Of a stretch of DNA of 64,000 nucleotides, positions 19,200 through 29,300 are shown one piece after another. Where the stretch lies: positions 806,001 to 870,000 of the forward strand of contig CP025325.1 in NCBI GenBank assembly GCA_004014935.1. Direction: 5' to 3'. Numbering within the stretch: position 1 is the first letter of the stretch; every line of letters begins with the position of its first letter. The notes beneath the pieces are model-generated. The model was not told the origin of the DNA. It did no database searches and was given only the letters and a program-made list of their open reading frames with translations. This DNA is from Saccharomycopsis malanga (lineage: Eukaryota; Ascomycota; Saccharomycetes; Ascoideales; Saccharomycopsidaceae). A program made the translations under genes and the position numbers.

Positions 19200-20156
19200 A
19201 TGAGTGTTTTTTTAAGTGGAACGAGAGGATTGAAGCCATTAAGAAGAGGTTTCAAAACGATATCTCGAGTTTTGGCGCAAAATTCAGTGAACGGTACGGC
19301 AAATGAGGAGACGAATCATTTTAACAAGTTAGCTGCCAGTTGGTGGGATGTTAATGGGCCCCAGAGAATTCTCCATAAGATGAATTTGGCGAGAATGGAC
19401 TTTATTCAATCGACAATAAGAGAAAACATCAAATTAAACGACGAAAACACCGTTTCTGGGGAGGAAATCTATGTTCCCGGCTATGATATATCTTTGCTTC
19501 CAGAGAAGATCAGAAGCCAGATTGTTGAGGACCAGGAGCAGAAACGTGACTCGGAATATCGTAAACTACAAGGAAAGCTCAAGGTATTGGACATAGGCTG
19601 TGGCGGGGGTATATTAAGCGAATCTCTTGCACGGTTACCTATTGTAGAGAGTGTAAAAGGGCTAGATTTGGCCTCTGATGTTGTAGAAGCAGCCAAGCTT
19701 CATAAGGAGCTTGACCCGTCCATAAAAAGCAAAATCCAGTACGAATTGAGAGCATTAGACCTGCTTCCAGAGACGGAAGAATACAATTTGATTACAATGT
19801 TTGAAGTGTTGGAACATGTGGATGATCCAAAGCTATTACTCAATGATGCTTTGAACCATCTTGCCAAAGACGGCACGTTGTTTCTTTCTACAATAAACAA
19901 AGATTTCATCAGTTGGTTCACCACAATCTTCATTGGAGAATACGTCATGCGAATTGTACCTATTGGAACTCATCATTTGTCCAAGTATGTGAACCATTCC
20001 ACCTTGGAAAATTTTGTACGGTACCATAAGAATCCAAACAAAAAGTTTCAACTCTTAAATAGCAAAGGAACCTCATATTTGCCATTCCAAGGTTGGTACT
20101 TGCATAACTGTCCAGATTTCGGTAACTATTTCATGGCCATCAAAAGAACCAGTTAA
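19200..20156 (+). CDS. COQ3: Ubiquinone biosynthesis O-methyltransferase
   Basis: S-adenosylmethionine-dependent O-methyltransferase acting twice in coenzyme Q synthesis on the matrix side of the inner mitochondrial membrane. 318 aa from ATG 19200. The basic N-terminus (MSVFLSGTRGLKPLRRGFK) is a presequence. HFNKLAASWWDVNGP is the conserved UbiG/Coq3 entry motif. SAM motif I is VLDIGCGGGILSE, and FEVLEHVDDP and the C-terminal GTHHLSKYV/PFQGWYLHNCPDFGNYF text match Coq3. Length agrees with S. cerevisiae (312). Confidence 0.96.
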   Translation: MSVFLSGTRGLKPLRRGFKTISRVLAQNSVNGTANEETNHFNKLAASWWDVNGPQRILHKMNLARMDFIQSTIRENIKLNDENTVSGEEIYVPGYDISLLPEKIRSQIVEDQEQKRDSEYRKLQGKLKVLDIGCGGGILSESLARLPIVESVKGLDLASDVVEAAKLHKELDPSIKSKIQYELRALDLLPETEEYNLITMFEVLEHVDDPKLLLNDALNHLAKDGTLFLSTINKDFISWFTTIFIGEYVMRIVPIGTHHLSKYVNHSTLENFVRYHKNPNKKFQLLNSKGTSYLPFQGWYLHNCPDFGNYFMAIKRTS

Positions 20157-20568
20157 CCATACCAAATTGTTGATCACATGTGCTGCTATGTAAATAAATC
20201 AATTCGAGTTGAATATCTCTCTTTAGTGATTCTTTTTAGTAAATTATGACCTTAAACGGTAATAAACCCACGAAACTATCACAGTCTGAAACTCGTGACC
20301 ACTAATTTCAGCCCTACTCAATATCAGCTGATTATCATAATATTGGCTATTGAGTATCACGTGCCACCATAAGAAAAAGAGAAAAACCGATGACGATGAA
20401 ATAGGGCTCAAAAATCGGATTGATGTTCTGATGGAAAGTGAAAAAAAAAAAGAGGAGGGGACGACTATGATATAGTGTGGAAAAACTTTGAAAAATAATA
20501 GAATAACTAGTGATAATTGCCTGTTGATATACTAGTTAGTCAAAACAAACACAATAACATAATACAAA
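20157..20568 (+). promoter_or_regulatory. RPL27 upstream region with TCACGTG site
   Basis: About 410 bp between the COQ3 stop and RPL27. TCACGTG at 20357-20363 is a consensus Cbf1-type E-box. In many non-Saccharomyces yeasts Cbf1 and Tbf1 drive ribosomal protein genes, so this is a reasonable but untested activator site. A purine tract (AAAAAAAAAAAGAGGAGGGG) lies near 20440-20460. Confidence 0.4.
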
Positions 20569-21387
20569 ATGGCTAAGTTCATCAAATCTGGTAAAGTTGG
20601 TATGTATTAGGATATAATGTCAGAAAGGCTAGGGGTGGATTATAGGATGAATCATTATGGATGTGAAGTTTTTCAATGTTTGAGAAAGTTTTCAAATGGA
20701 TATATGAACCAATGAGATTATGGAGAATGCGTAATACAAATACTGAGTAAAAAAAAGCGAATGGATTATTACAAACGGTGTATGAATGATTTACAATGAG
20801 TTGGATTTTTGATATTAGAAAGAAACTCATTAAAAATTAGAAGAATCAATCATAATTGCTATCCAAGTTCTAATATTGTAGATATTCATTTGAATTGTTA
20901 ATTAATATCAAAAATAAGACTCAAGTACCATCACGAATCACTGCATCAAACGCTTTAATCATCGGAAAACCCGCCTAAAACCCTTAAACACACACTAACA
21001 AGTTTAGCTATTGTCGTCCGTGGTCGTTTCGCTGGTAGAAAGGTAGTTATCGTTAAGCCACATGACGAAGGTACCAAGTCTCACCCATTCCCACATGCCA
21101 TAGTTGCTGGTATCGACAGATATCCATTGAAAGTTCACAAAGCCCACGGTGCTAAGAAAGTTGCCAAGAGAACTAAGATCAAGCCTTTTGTCAAGGTTGT
21201 CAACTACAACCACTTGTTCCCAACCCGTTACACTTTGGACGTTGAAAACATCAAATCTGCTGTCACTTTGGACTCTTTGGAAGAACCAACCCAACGTAGA
21301 GAAGCTAGAAAGGTTGTCAAGAAGGCTTTTGAAGAAAGACATCACGCCGGTAAGAATAAGTGGTTCTTCACCAAATTGAACTTTTAA
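20569..21387 (+). CDS. RPL27: 60S ribosomal protein eL27, one intron
   Basis: Cytosolic large-subunit ribosomal protein. Exon 1 is 20569-20599 ([10 protein letters not shown] plus one base), the intron is 20600-21007 (408 nt, donor GTATGT, branch ACTAAC at 20993-20998, acceptor TTTAG), and exon 2 is 21008-21387. The product is 136 aa, exactly the length of S. cerevisiae Rpl27, with the conserved [30 protein letters not shown] and C-terminal [10 protein letters not shown] text. The intron is in the same early position as in other yeasts. It is long for this genome; I checked it for a snoRNA and could not support one. Confidence 0.97.
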
Positions 21388-22457
21388 GTTTTTCAATTCT
21401 GGTCGAGAGATGCTGCTTGTTTGTTTATATTTAATATACTAGTACTACTTTAACATTTTCTGTAGTTGCAAGTGTTGCCTTCATAATATGATATTGCACA
21501 TGTATGTTGTCGAAGTTTTCAGTAGATTTGGCCATTTGAATGTGTTGTAGACAGGCTATAAAGCTTGGATGGTTGTTTGGCTGATAGGAAATGGGTTTTC
21601 AAAGGGGTTTGTGAATGAAGTTTCATTATCAAGCTCTTAAAATCATGACTAAATGCCAGAAGTGTTCTTTCTGATCAGTGGTAACACTACTAACGACTGT
21701 ACGAACACTCTCAATAAATACTGTTCTACAAGCACTATTAAAATAATATTGTATAAACGATATTGAAGAATCTTTTAATAAATGCTATTCCAATTTGGTT
21801 TGATACATAAGATGTTACAAAATGGTTTTCACAGGAATCTTGGGCACTTGGTGTGATAAATAAATACCTTTTCAAAATCCTGCTTTACAATTAGCAGTTG
21901 TATTATATAAATGCTTATCTTTATACCTTTTGAGAAAGTTTTAATTGTATTCTGATACAAGTATTATTGACAAATTCTCTGATAACAGTGGTATGAAAGG
22001 ATGCACTGTTGGTGATTTCAAGGCGTCTAAAAAAAGCTCAACTTATTAGCTTGATATGTGATTGCAACAGATAGCAGCACATATATATAAGAGGTAAGTT
22101 GATCATGAACTAAGCGCTAATTTCAGGCAACTGCCTTTTGAGTAAAATAATTATGTATTATTAAAAACTATAGGGTGATTATTGAGAATATTTAATTAGC
22201 CAGGTAATCCACGCTTCAAATAGGCTCAACGTTTGCTACTGACAATTGGCCATTTACTATTACTTGTTGGCACTAGCTAGATAATGCTACTAATTGGTTC
22301 TACAGAATGGTATAATAAGAAGCAGTTGTGTGCTGAAATAAGACGTAAAATCATAAACTAAGCGCTGGTTTCAAGTAATAAGTCTTGGGCTCAATCAATA
22401 TAGTGAATGTATTTGTCAAACAGTTACTGAACGAAAGATGACAAGCCATTATACCTT
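21388..22457. other. Intergenic, no gene seen
   Basis: About 1.1 kb of AT-rich DNA downstream of RPL27. No gene, tRNA or repeat recognised. Confidence 0.5.
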
Positions 22458-22700
22458 TAATAATAATACTATCTTATCTTTCGAGCCCAGTACATATCAG
22501 TTTCGTATATACATGTCAAGTCTAAAAGAATTTGGTAAAACCCAGTGGGGAAAACCCAATAATATCTTCTTAACCATAATTTTGACTCACCCTTAAGTCT
22601 GTTACGCCTTATTCTCTTTTTCGAGACTACTATTTGCTAAACCATCTAACCAGGCCCTTTTCTATTGTCCTAGCCACTGAGCCATCTGACCTAGCGGCTG
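22458..22700 (-). mobile_element. SINE, diverged, minus strand
   Basis: Minus-strand copy with the (ATT)n tail, GTACTGGGCTCGAAAGAT end, GTATATACGAAACTGATATG and a head with box A. The body and box B are replaced or diverged. GCCATTATA occurs on both sides (22445-22453 and 22701-22709), a possible 9-bp remnant of a target-site duplication. Confidence 0.7.
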
Positions 22701-22709
22701 CCATTATAG

Positions 22710-23333
22710 TATCTCTTCACTTGATTGTGCACTAAATGTGATAATGTTATCGATACCATACTCTACTGACGTTTTACTACAACTGATACCCGCATTTACC
22801 ACATCTACCAACTCTTTGCTCAACGATTAGCAGCCTTACAGCAAACCTAGCTCACCACTGGACTTAAAGTTGTTGCCAACCGCAAATCAACGACCTGACA
22901 GCGGTGTAGGTTTCTTTTGCGGGGTTGACCGTTCTGCACATGCCTAACGATGTCACTGAATATTACAACACTACAGTATTTACTACAGATTCAATATTGT
23001 ATCTTCACACTGTGCTAACTTGAGTATTCCACTACTGTCCTTCCTCTCAAAGCGGTGTCAAACAATACTACATCACCCAAAGCGTATTCGACGTGACACT
23101 TACATACGCCAGCATGATACTGCGGGCTCATGCATAATATAGCATACCCTAGCATACTATATAACAATTTTGGGTTTGACCGTTTAATTCAAAGTTAGGT
23201 TTTTGGCCATGGATTGCTATTTAGCCGGTTAGAGCAGTGTGGTGAGCGGCAGGTGGGATATATATGTCAAGTTGTGTCGATGTGATGTGATTTTTTGGGC
23301 GCTGGTGTGCTAGATTGATCGAAAACAGTCATA
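22710..23333. promoter_or_regulatory. Upstream region of IRA2
   Basis: About 620 bp ahead of the IRA2 start codon. Two copies of the phrase AGCATA(C/T) near 23140-23160 and a TATATATG at 23260. No assigned operator. Confidence 0.35.
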
Positions 23334-26300
23334 ATGGAGATAGAGAGCAACATTACGACGTCGATTCTTGATTATTTTGTTGAAAAACTCAGCTGTGCTG
23401 TGGTGGACAGTTTGGAGGGCAGGTCGTTTTTCCAGGAGATTGACGCAGACCCTTATGTGACATATCTCAAGTCCGGAATTACGGGGGTAGCCGGGGGCAG
23501 TGGTGAAGCGACTTTGGTAACGATAGAAAAGTTGTTTGAATTGTTACAAAGCTGCGTTGATGTGGAGAAACACGATGCAGATAACTCTGAGCAAAAAGGG
23601 TCGGATTTGCATGGTCGGAATGGGGGTCTTAATGCGACCACCAAACCGAAATTTGTGATTTTTTTTCTAGTGCTACTCAGCCAAATAGTGACACAACAGT
23701 ATCCCAATATCAGCCTGGACCCTACAAATCCGATAGTGTCAATATTCGGCACACATCGGCTTCGTACGTCGCTTCTCTCTGTGTCCACCGAAAAGATTTA
23801 CTACTTTGCTAAGCGGATGCCAAGCAAACTCCGTAGAGACAAGGCCGAAAGGTTTCTCTCGGTGCTCATATCTCTTATGTCGAGCCGCTTTCCGGTCTAC
23901 GAGTACCAGTGTCTTCTGGAGGAGCACGACACCGCGTCCTCGTACGATGCAGACAATGATTGGGAGACCATCGACAACTTGTGCGGCAACTTGCTAGCTT
24001 TTGTGGCCCATTCGAACCCCGAGGAGTATTTCAGCTACGTTACCGGAAAGCTACAGAGTACAGCAACGGTTGAGCAGTTCTGCCAGTACGCACAGTTGCT
24101 TGAATATTGTTCTTTGGACGGAGGCAGGCTATTTGGCGAATACTTTGACTTTCTTTTCAGCTTCTGCAAACACAACTCACACAATGTGCTTCGCCAAAAG
24201 TTGGTTTTCATAAACTTCACACGGGCCATCAAATATTGGATATCTAGCGACCTGCAAACATACTTAGAGTGGACTTCCACTTCCGACCTGCATGCACGTG
24301 ACCTTTTCTTTTATATGGTACAATTTCTACCCCGGAATGTGGCATTTGGGTATTACGACTTGACCGGTCAGCGGATTTTCGCCCGGTCGTTGAGTTTGTT
24401 GCTCTGTTTGAGTCCGGCCCTGTTTGAGCGTTACACAAGCTCGGAGGGGTCCGATAAAGACCGACGGCTCCAGTTTCTTCGCTCCATAATCGTAGGGCTT
24501 GAGAAAGGCATATATCAGGAGCCTTCGGCCATCGACTGTGCCGATTCGTTTGTTTTGATCACCGGAATTGCTTCTATAATCTGCCAATCCGACCGAAACC
24601 ACCCGGTATTGGGATTTGTAAAACTGAACCTTGACCCCATCTTCAGCACCCTCAACATGCTCAATGTCAACCTGTACAACTTTGAGCATCTCACACTAAC
24701 GTACGACATCCGCAATGCCACCTTTTATCTGCACAATGTCGAGGTTTTGGACGAGTTGCGCATCTGTTTTTTCAGTTTCCAGAGCATTTTGGACCCTGAT
24801 TTCTTTCTTGATTTGATAGTAGAGGTGCTCAATTGCGACGGCGAAAAGTCTTTGCATCGCTTGTTGATGTTTATTTCCGGCTTGCGGCTTTACTACGAGG
24901 TCTCTTGCCCGGGAACAAGAACGTTTATTGATCATGTAGTGTCTTTTCTTAATATTTATGTGCCCAACTTTGTTCATCTTGTCTACGAGTCGCGGAAAAA
25001 CGCCCCTCGGAGTGTCCTGGAGCACAGCAGCTCCTCTACAGTAACCGTAGACACAGCCTGGACAGCGCAGGGGCCGCCCTTATCTCCGCGGGTGTCCCGG
25101 TCGAGAACTCCCCGGATGTCGCGTCCCGGGACCCCCGGAAAAGCAAGATCGGTTTCTCCTCGGAAAGCCGCTGACGAGCCTGCCGAGCATGCTTCCAAGT
25201 CTGGAAAGTTGTACGGAGAAACGGTCAGTTTGGCCAAGGCGCTCTTCAAACACGAGAAGAAGGAAAAAGTGCAAAAACCCTACGCAGAAAGGCCTCATAC
25301 CATTGTTGCCCGTACTGAGGTTGATTCTGGCTCTTATGCGGCGGCCAGCAACACAAGCTACCAGTTATCGATGTTGGACCCGGTGAATGTGTCCAAAAAG
25401 GTGCTCTACAACCTCTTTACGATCATCAAGCTGACGAGACTTGTGTTTATTCCGGCCTTGTTTGGCGGGCTGTTTTTTGAAGGCGACCCGGAGTCTGAGG
25501 AGGCCAAAGTGTGTCTTACCGAGTACCGGCGCAGATTCGAAGGCTTGTTGCAAGCTATCATCTGTGGGCTACGAGAAGCGGAGGATGTTGAGTTGTTGGA
25601 GGCAAGCAAAGAAATCATGATGATTTTTCTAGACCCGCTCTTGTTTTATGATTGTGGAAAGCCATATAAAGACAATAGCGGGTTTTCCACGGCCGTGTCG
25701 TATTCCATAGACTTTTCAAACCGGATTATGCTTGAGTTGGTGGATCTTTTTGAGCTGGATGATCCCAAGTTGTGCAATGTATTGCTGGTGATTGATGAGA
25801 GTTTCCAAAAACGGTATCAGCTTATGAAAGACAACTATGGGTTGTTTACGGCCGAAACGTCTAATTTTGGGCTCAAAAACCGGGACTATCTACTCCGGCA
25901 ATTGCAAGTGTTTGAGCAGTTTTTCTTCTATGTTTCCAACTCGACGAGCCTCCAGGCCATTCAAATCATGGGGGAAATCAACCATTTGATAGAGCTGGAG
26001 ATGATTCTATGGGGTTTGAAGCAAAAAGAGTCGATTTTCCAAAGCTGGCCAAGCAAGGACTTCTTTTCGCAGGTTTTGAAAGACCACAATATTACGGGGA
26101 TTGCTCTGTTTCGCAAAAAGATCAAAACAAGCATGTTGAGATATTTGACACAGCCAAATGAATCGCTATACAAAGTCTGGATGTCGTTATATCGGAAATG
26201 GGAAACATATAATGAAAGCCAGGCTTTGGTTTACCATAGTTCTTTAGCATATTCAGGAACAGCCAAATATTTGGCCATGTGCTGTGGAAACTTGTTGGGT

Positions 26301-29300
26301 GGCCATTCTGAGGGCAATTCTGAGGGCAATTATGAGAACAATTATGAGGACGCGACATCATGTATTGATAATCTCATACAATTTTACGTCGATTCCTTGG
26401 AAAGTGATGATAAGAGAGTCCAACTATTAGCCAAAGCAGTTCTCACCGAAGAACTACACCCCAATGCCTATGAAATTGCCGCTTTCAAATTGCAAGCGTT
26501 TGCTGAGAGGTTTTACAGCAAAAAAGATGCAGTGGAAAAAACACTGGTATTGTCTGGAATACTTTTATCTACTATCAAAATGATCATAGCTACCAACAAC
26601 ACTTTGTTAATATTCAAATTGTCAGGAATAATTGTACATTATGTTCATATGATTATTAATTCTTTCAATAAAAACGACTTTGTTTCCACTTGTTCATTAA
26701 AAATTAGCTTGGCTGCGCTTTTTGCTGAAAATTATCCGGTAAAAGCCATGCTAAACCTAGGAGACATTGCAAGCCGTAACTTTTATGTCAAAAATATGAT
26801 GAAATGGTTGGAAGAGTGTGTTGAAATAGGCCATAATGATGACATTGGCCAATATTTTGATTTGAATGATAAAAAACCAATTTCCAGCTCAACCAGTCAA
26901 CATTCTGATACTGTAGATGATGCAAAATCAAATCACAATGTAATAAATCAAAGTTTCAAAAACTTTACACCCAATCAGTCAGGAATGGTGGTAAAATTAT
27001 CACAAACTGCCGCCAAAGCACTTGTGAATCTCTCGGAAGGCCTTCCTTTGGCCCCAAATAGCTACCGCTTCAAAGAAGACTTGCAAAAAGAAAAGGAAAA
27101 GATGATCGATGACTATTTTTCCATCATCTTCCCAAATTTGAACCATTACATTTACTTATTGGACAGCAACAAAGACTTGGTGCTAAAACAAAAATTGGAG
27201 GACACCCTCGACAATTTAATAAGTGGCTTGAGCAATTTGTTCATTGCAAACATCGACATTGCCTTGGGCCGGTCGGTGGCTCTTGGATATCATCCAGTTG
27301 CCCGGATCAAGCTCTTGTTCTTCAAGATATTCGCCAATATCATCCGCAGCACCCCGGGCAGCGAACAGGAAAGTTGGCACAGCTTGCAAAGCACACAGGC
27401 TTTGGAACGCCTGTTCGTGGACTTGTTGGTCCGCAATCCGGATTTGCTGGTCGCCTTTGCGGAAAGTTGCCCGTCTTCTCAGGTCGACTACTTTGCGCGG
27501 GCCGTCTTGGATTTATACGGGTCACGAGGCCAATCCGTAGTCATTCTCGACAAGTTTATTGAACTTGAGGCCGCGACCGTCCAACTGGGCGCCACGTTTC
27601 TCCGCGGCAACACCATCTGTCCTCGAATTTTGTACTTGTGCACCCGCACCGCCGCCGGCAACGACTACTTGCGCCGAACTGTGACACCCGTCTTGGAGGA
27701 GATTGTCCACCGCAAAGAGTACTTCACCGCCGATGACAACCCGGAGTTGCTCGTCAAGTACCTCTGTAAGCTTGTGTGCGTGATACGTGCGTCAGACCGA
27801 ATATTCCCGCCGCTTTTCCGCAGGGTGTGCCACGCCCTCAGGAAGCAGTACCGCGCGGCGTTCGGCGCCGACAGCTTAAATGTGGTCGGCGCGTTTGTCT
27901 TTTTAAAGTATATTTGCCCGGCAATTGTGAATCCGGAGGTCGACTGGAGTGTCCGCAATGTTACGCCGAATCGGGCCGAGAAGGCCTCGTTCATGCTGCT
28001 TGCGCGGTTTCTTCAGGGCGTGTATGGACCGAGCATGCTCGGCAAGAACAAGGCTCCGTGGCCAGCCTTCCGTGGCCGCGAGCAATTGGTCGTCGAGATG
28101 CGGGCGCAGGTCTTGGATTTCTTCCAAAGCGTCTCTAGTGATAGTCCGGAGGTCGCCGAGTCGTGCCGAGAACATGACCGTAATGAGGTCACCTACTTGC
28201 GCGGGTTTCTCCACGACAACATCTTGCAAATCAGGTCCGCATACTTGTGGCCGCCGCGGCTTCCGGGCCGCACAACTCTCGAATGCAAGTACAGCGTGTT
28301 TGAGCAGCTCGATGCAGCAGTATTAGCTTTGGGCCCTCCAAGCGCGTCACGTGACTACGTCATACCGGAGTCGGTGCGGACCGGAAATGAGCGCTTGTAC
28401 AACTTTATGAGCAGTTACAGTATGGCGGATGTCGAAAAGTACAAACAAATCCCGATAGTCCGAGAGGGCACAACCTCCGAGGGCATGCCGGTGGTCGTGT
28501 TCAGCTACTATTACTACCAAAAGCACCGGGTCGACCCGAAATTGACCATATACATGCTTTTGCAAGCAATGCTCCGTCGGCCCGCCTACTACATAATCGT
28601 GGACGTGACCGAGTACGCGGACACGTTCGCATTGTTGCCAACCGGCTTGTTGCGCTCGCTTATGACCGACGATATGATGGATAGCGTTCTTAAGGTGTAT
28701 TACCTCAACTGCAACAGCACGTTTATTGAGCGGGTGCAGAGTTGCGCCGTGGAGAGCCAGCCGTTCTTTTTTTTCAAAAGCGCGTTCCGAGATGTCTTGT
28801 TTACCTCGATGTTGGAAAGTCCTCGCTTGGTTTCGGAGTTGCCGCTTCTGAAACACAGCCGGGAGGTTGCTTCGGAGCCCTGGGCCGAGTTTCGGGCCGA
28901 CGTCTACATGGCAGGCCGCCCCCGCCGCGCGGGCTCTGTTTTAGTTGGCCGCAAGTACGTTTTAGTGACCTTGTTACTGTCCGAGCGGTATCTGCTCAAC
29001 GGCGGCGAGAAGATTATCAAGATTATAGACGTGCACCATCTCAAAGCGGCACAATTTTTCTTGTCCCGAGACACAGAGTTTGTGATGACCGTCGGCTCCA
29101 AACGTTATGTGTTGCTGTCGCCACGCCGCTTGGAGATTTTAAAGCGGTTCCACGTTAATAAGAGTAAGCTATCGCAGAAATTAGCCCGCACAGATCTCCG
29201 CCTGGGCCCCGGACCCAACGGAGTCGCCCAGCATCTCGGAGATTTACTCAATGTCGTGTTTGCCGGAATATTGCATGACTCCGAGCCGGTCCGTGCCGCT

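Noticed and set aside
20600-21007. A snoRNA inside the RPL27 intron
   Set aside because: TGAATGA-like strings exist, but no paired C and D boxes with a terminal stem could be found by eye.
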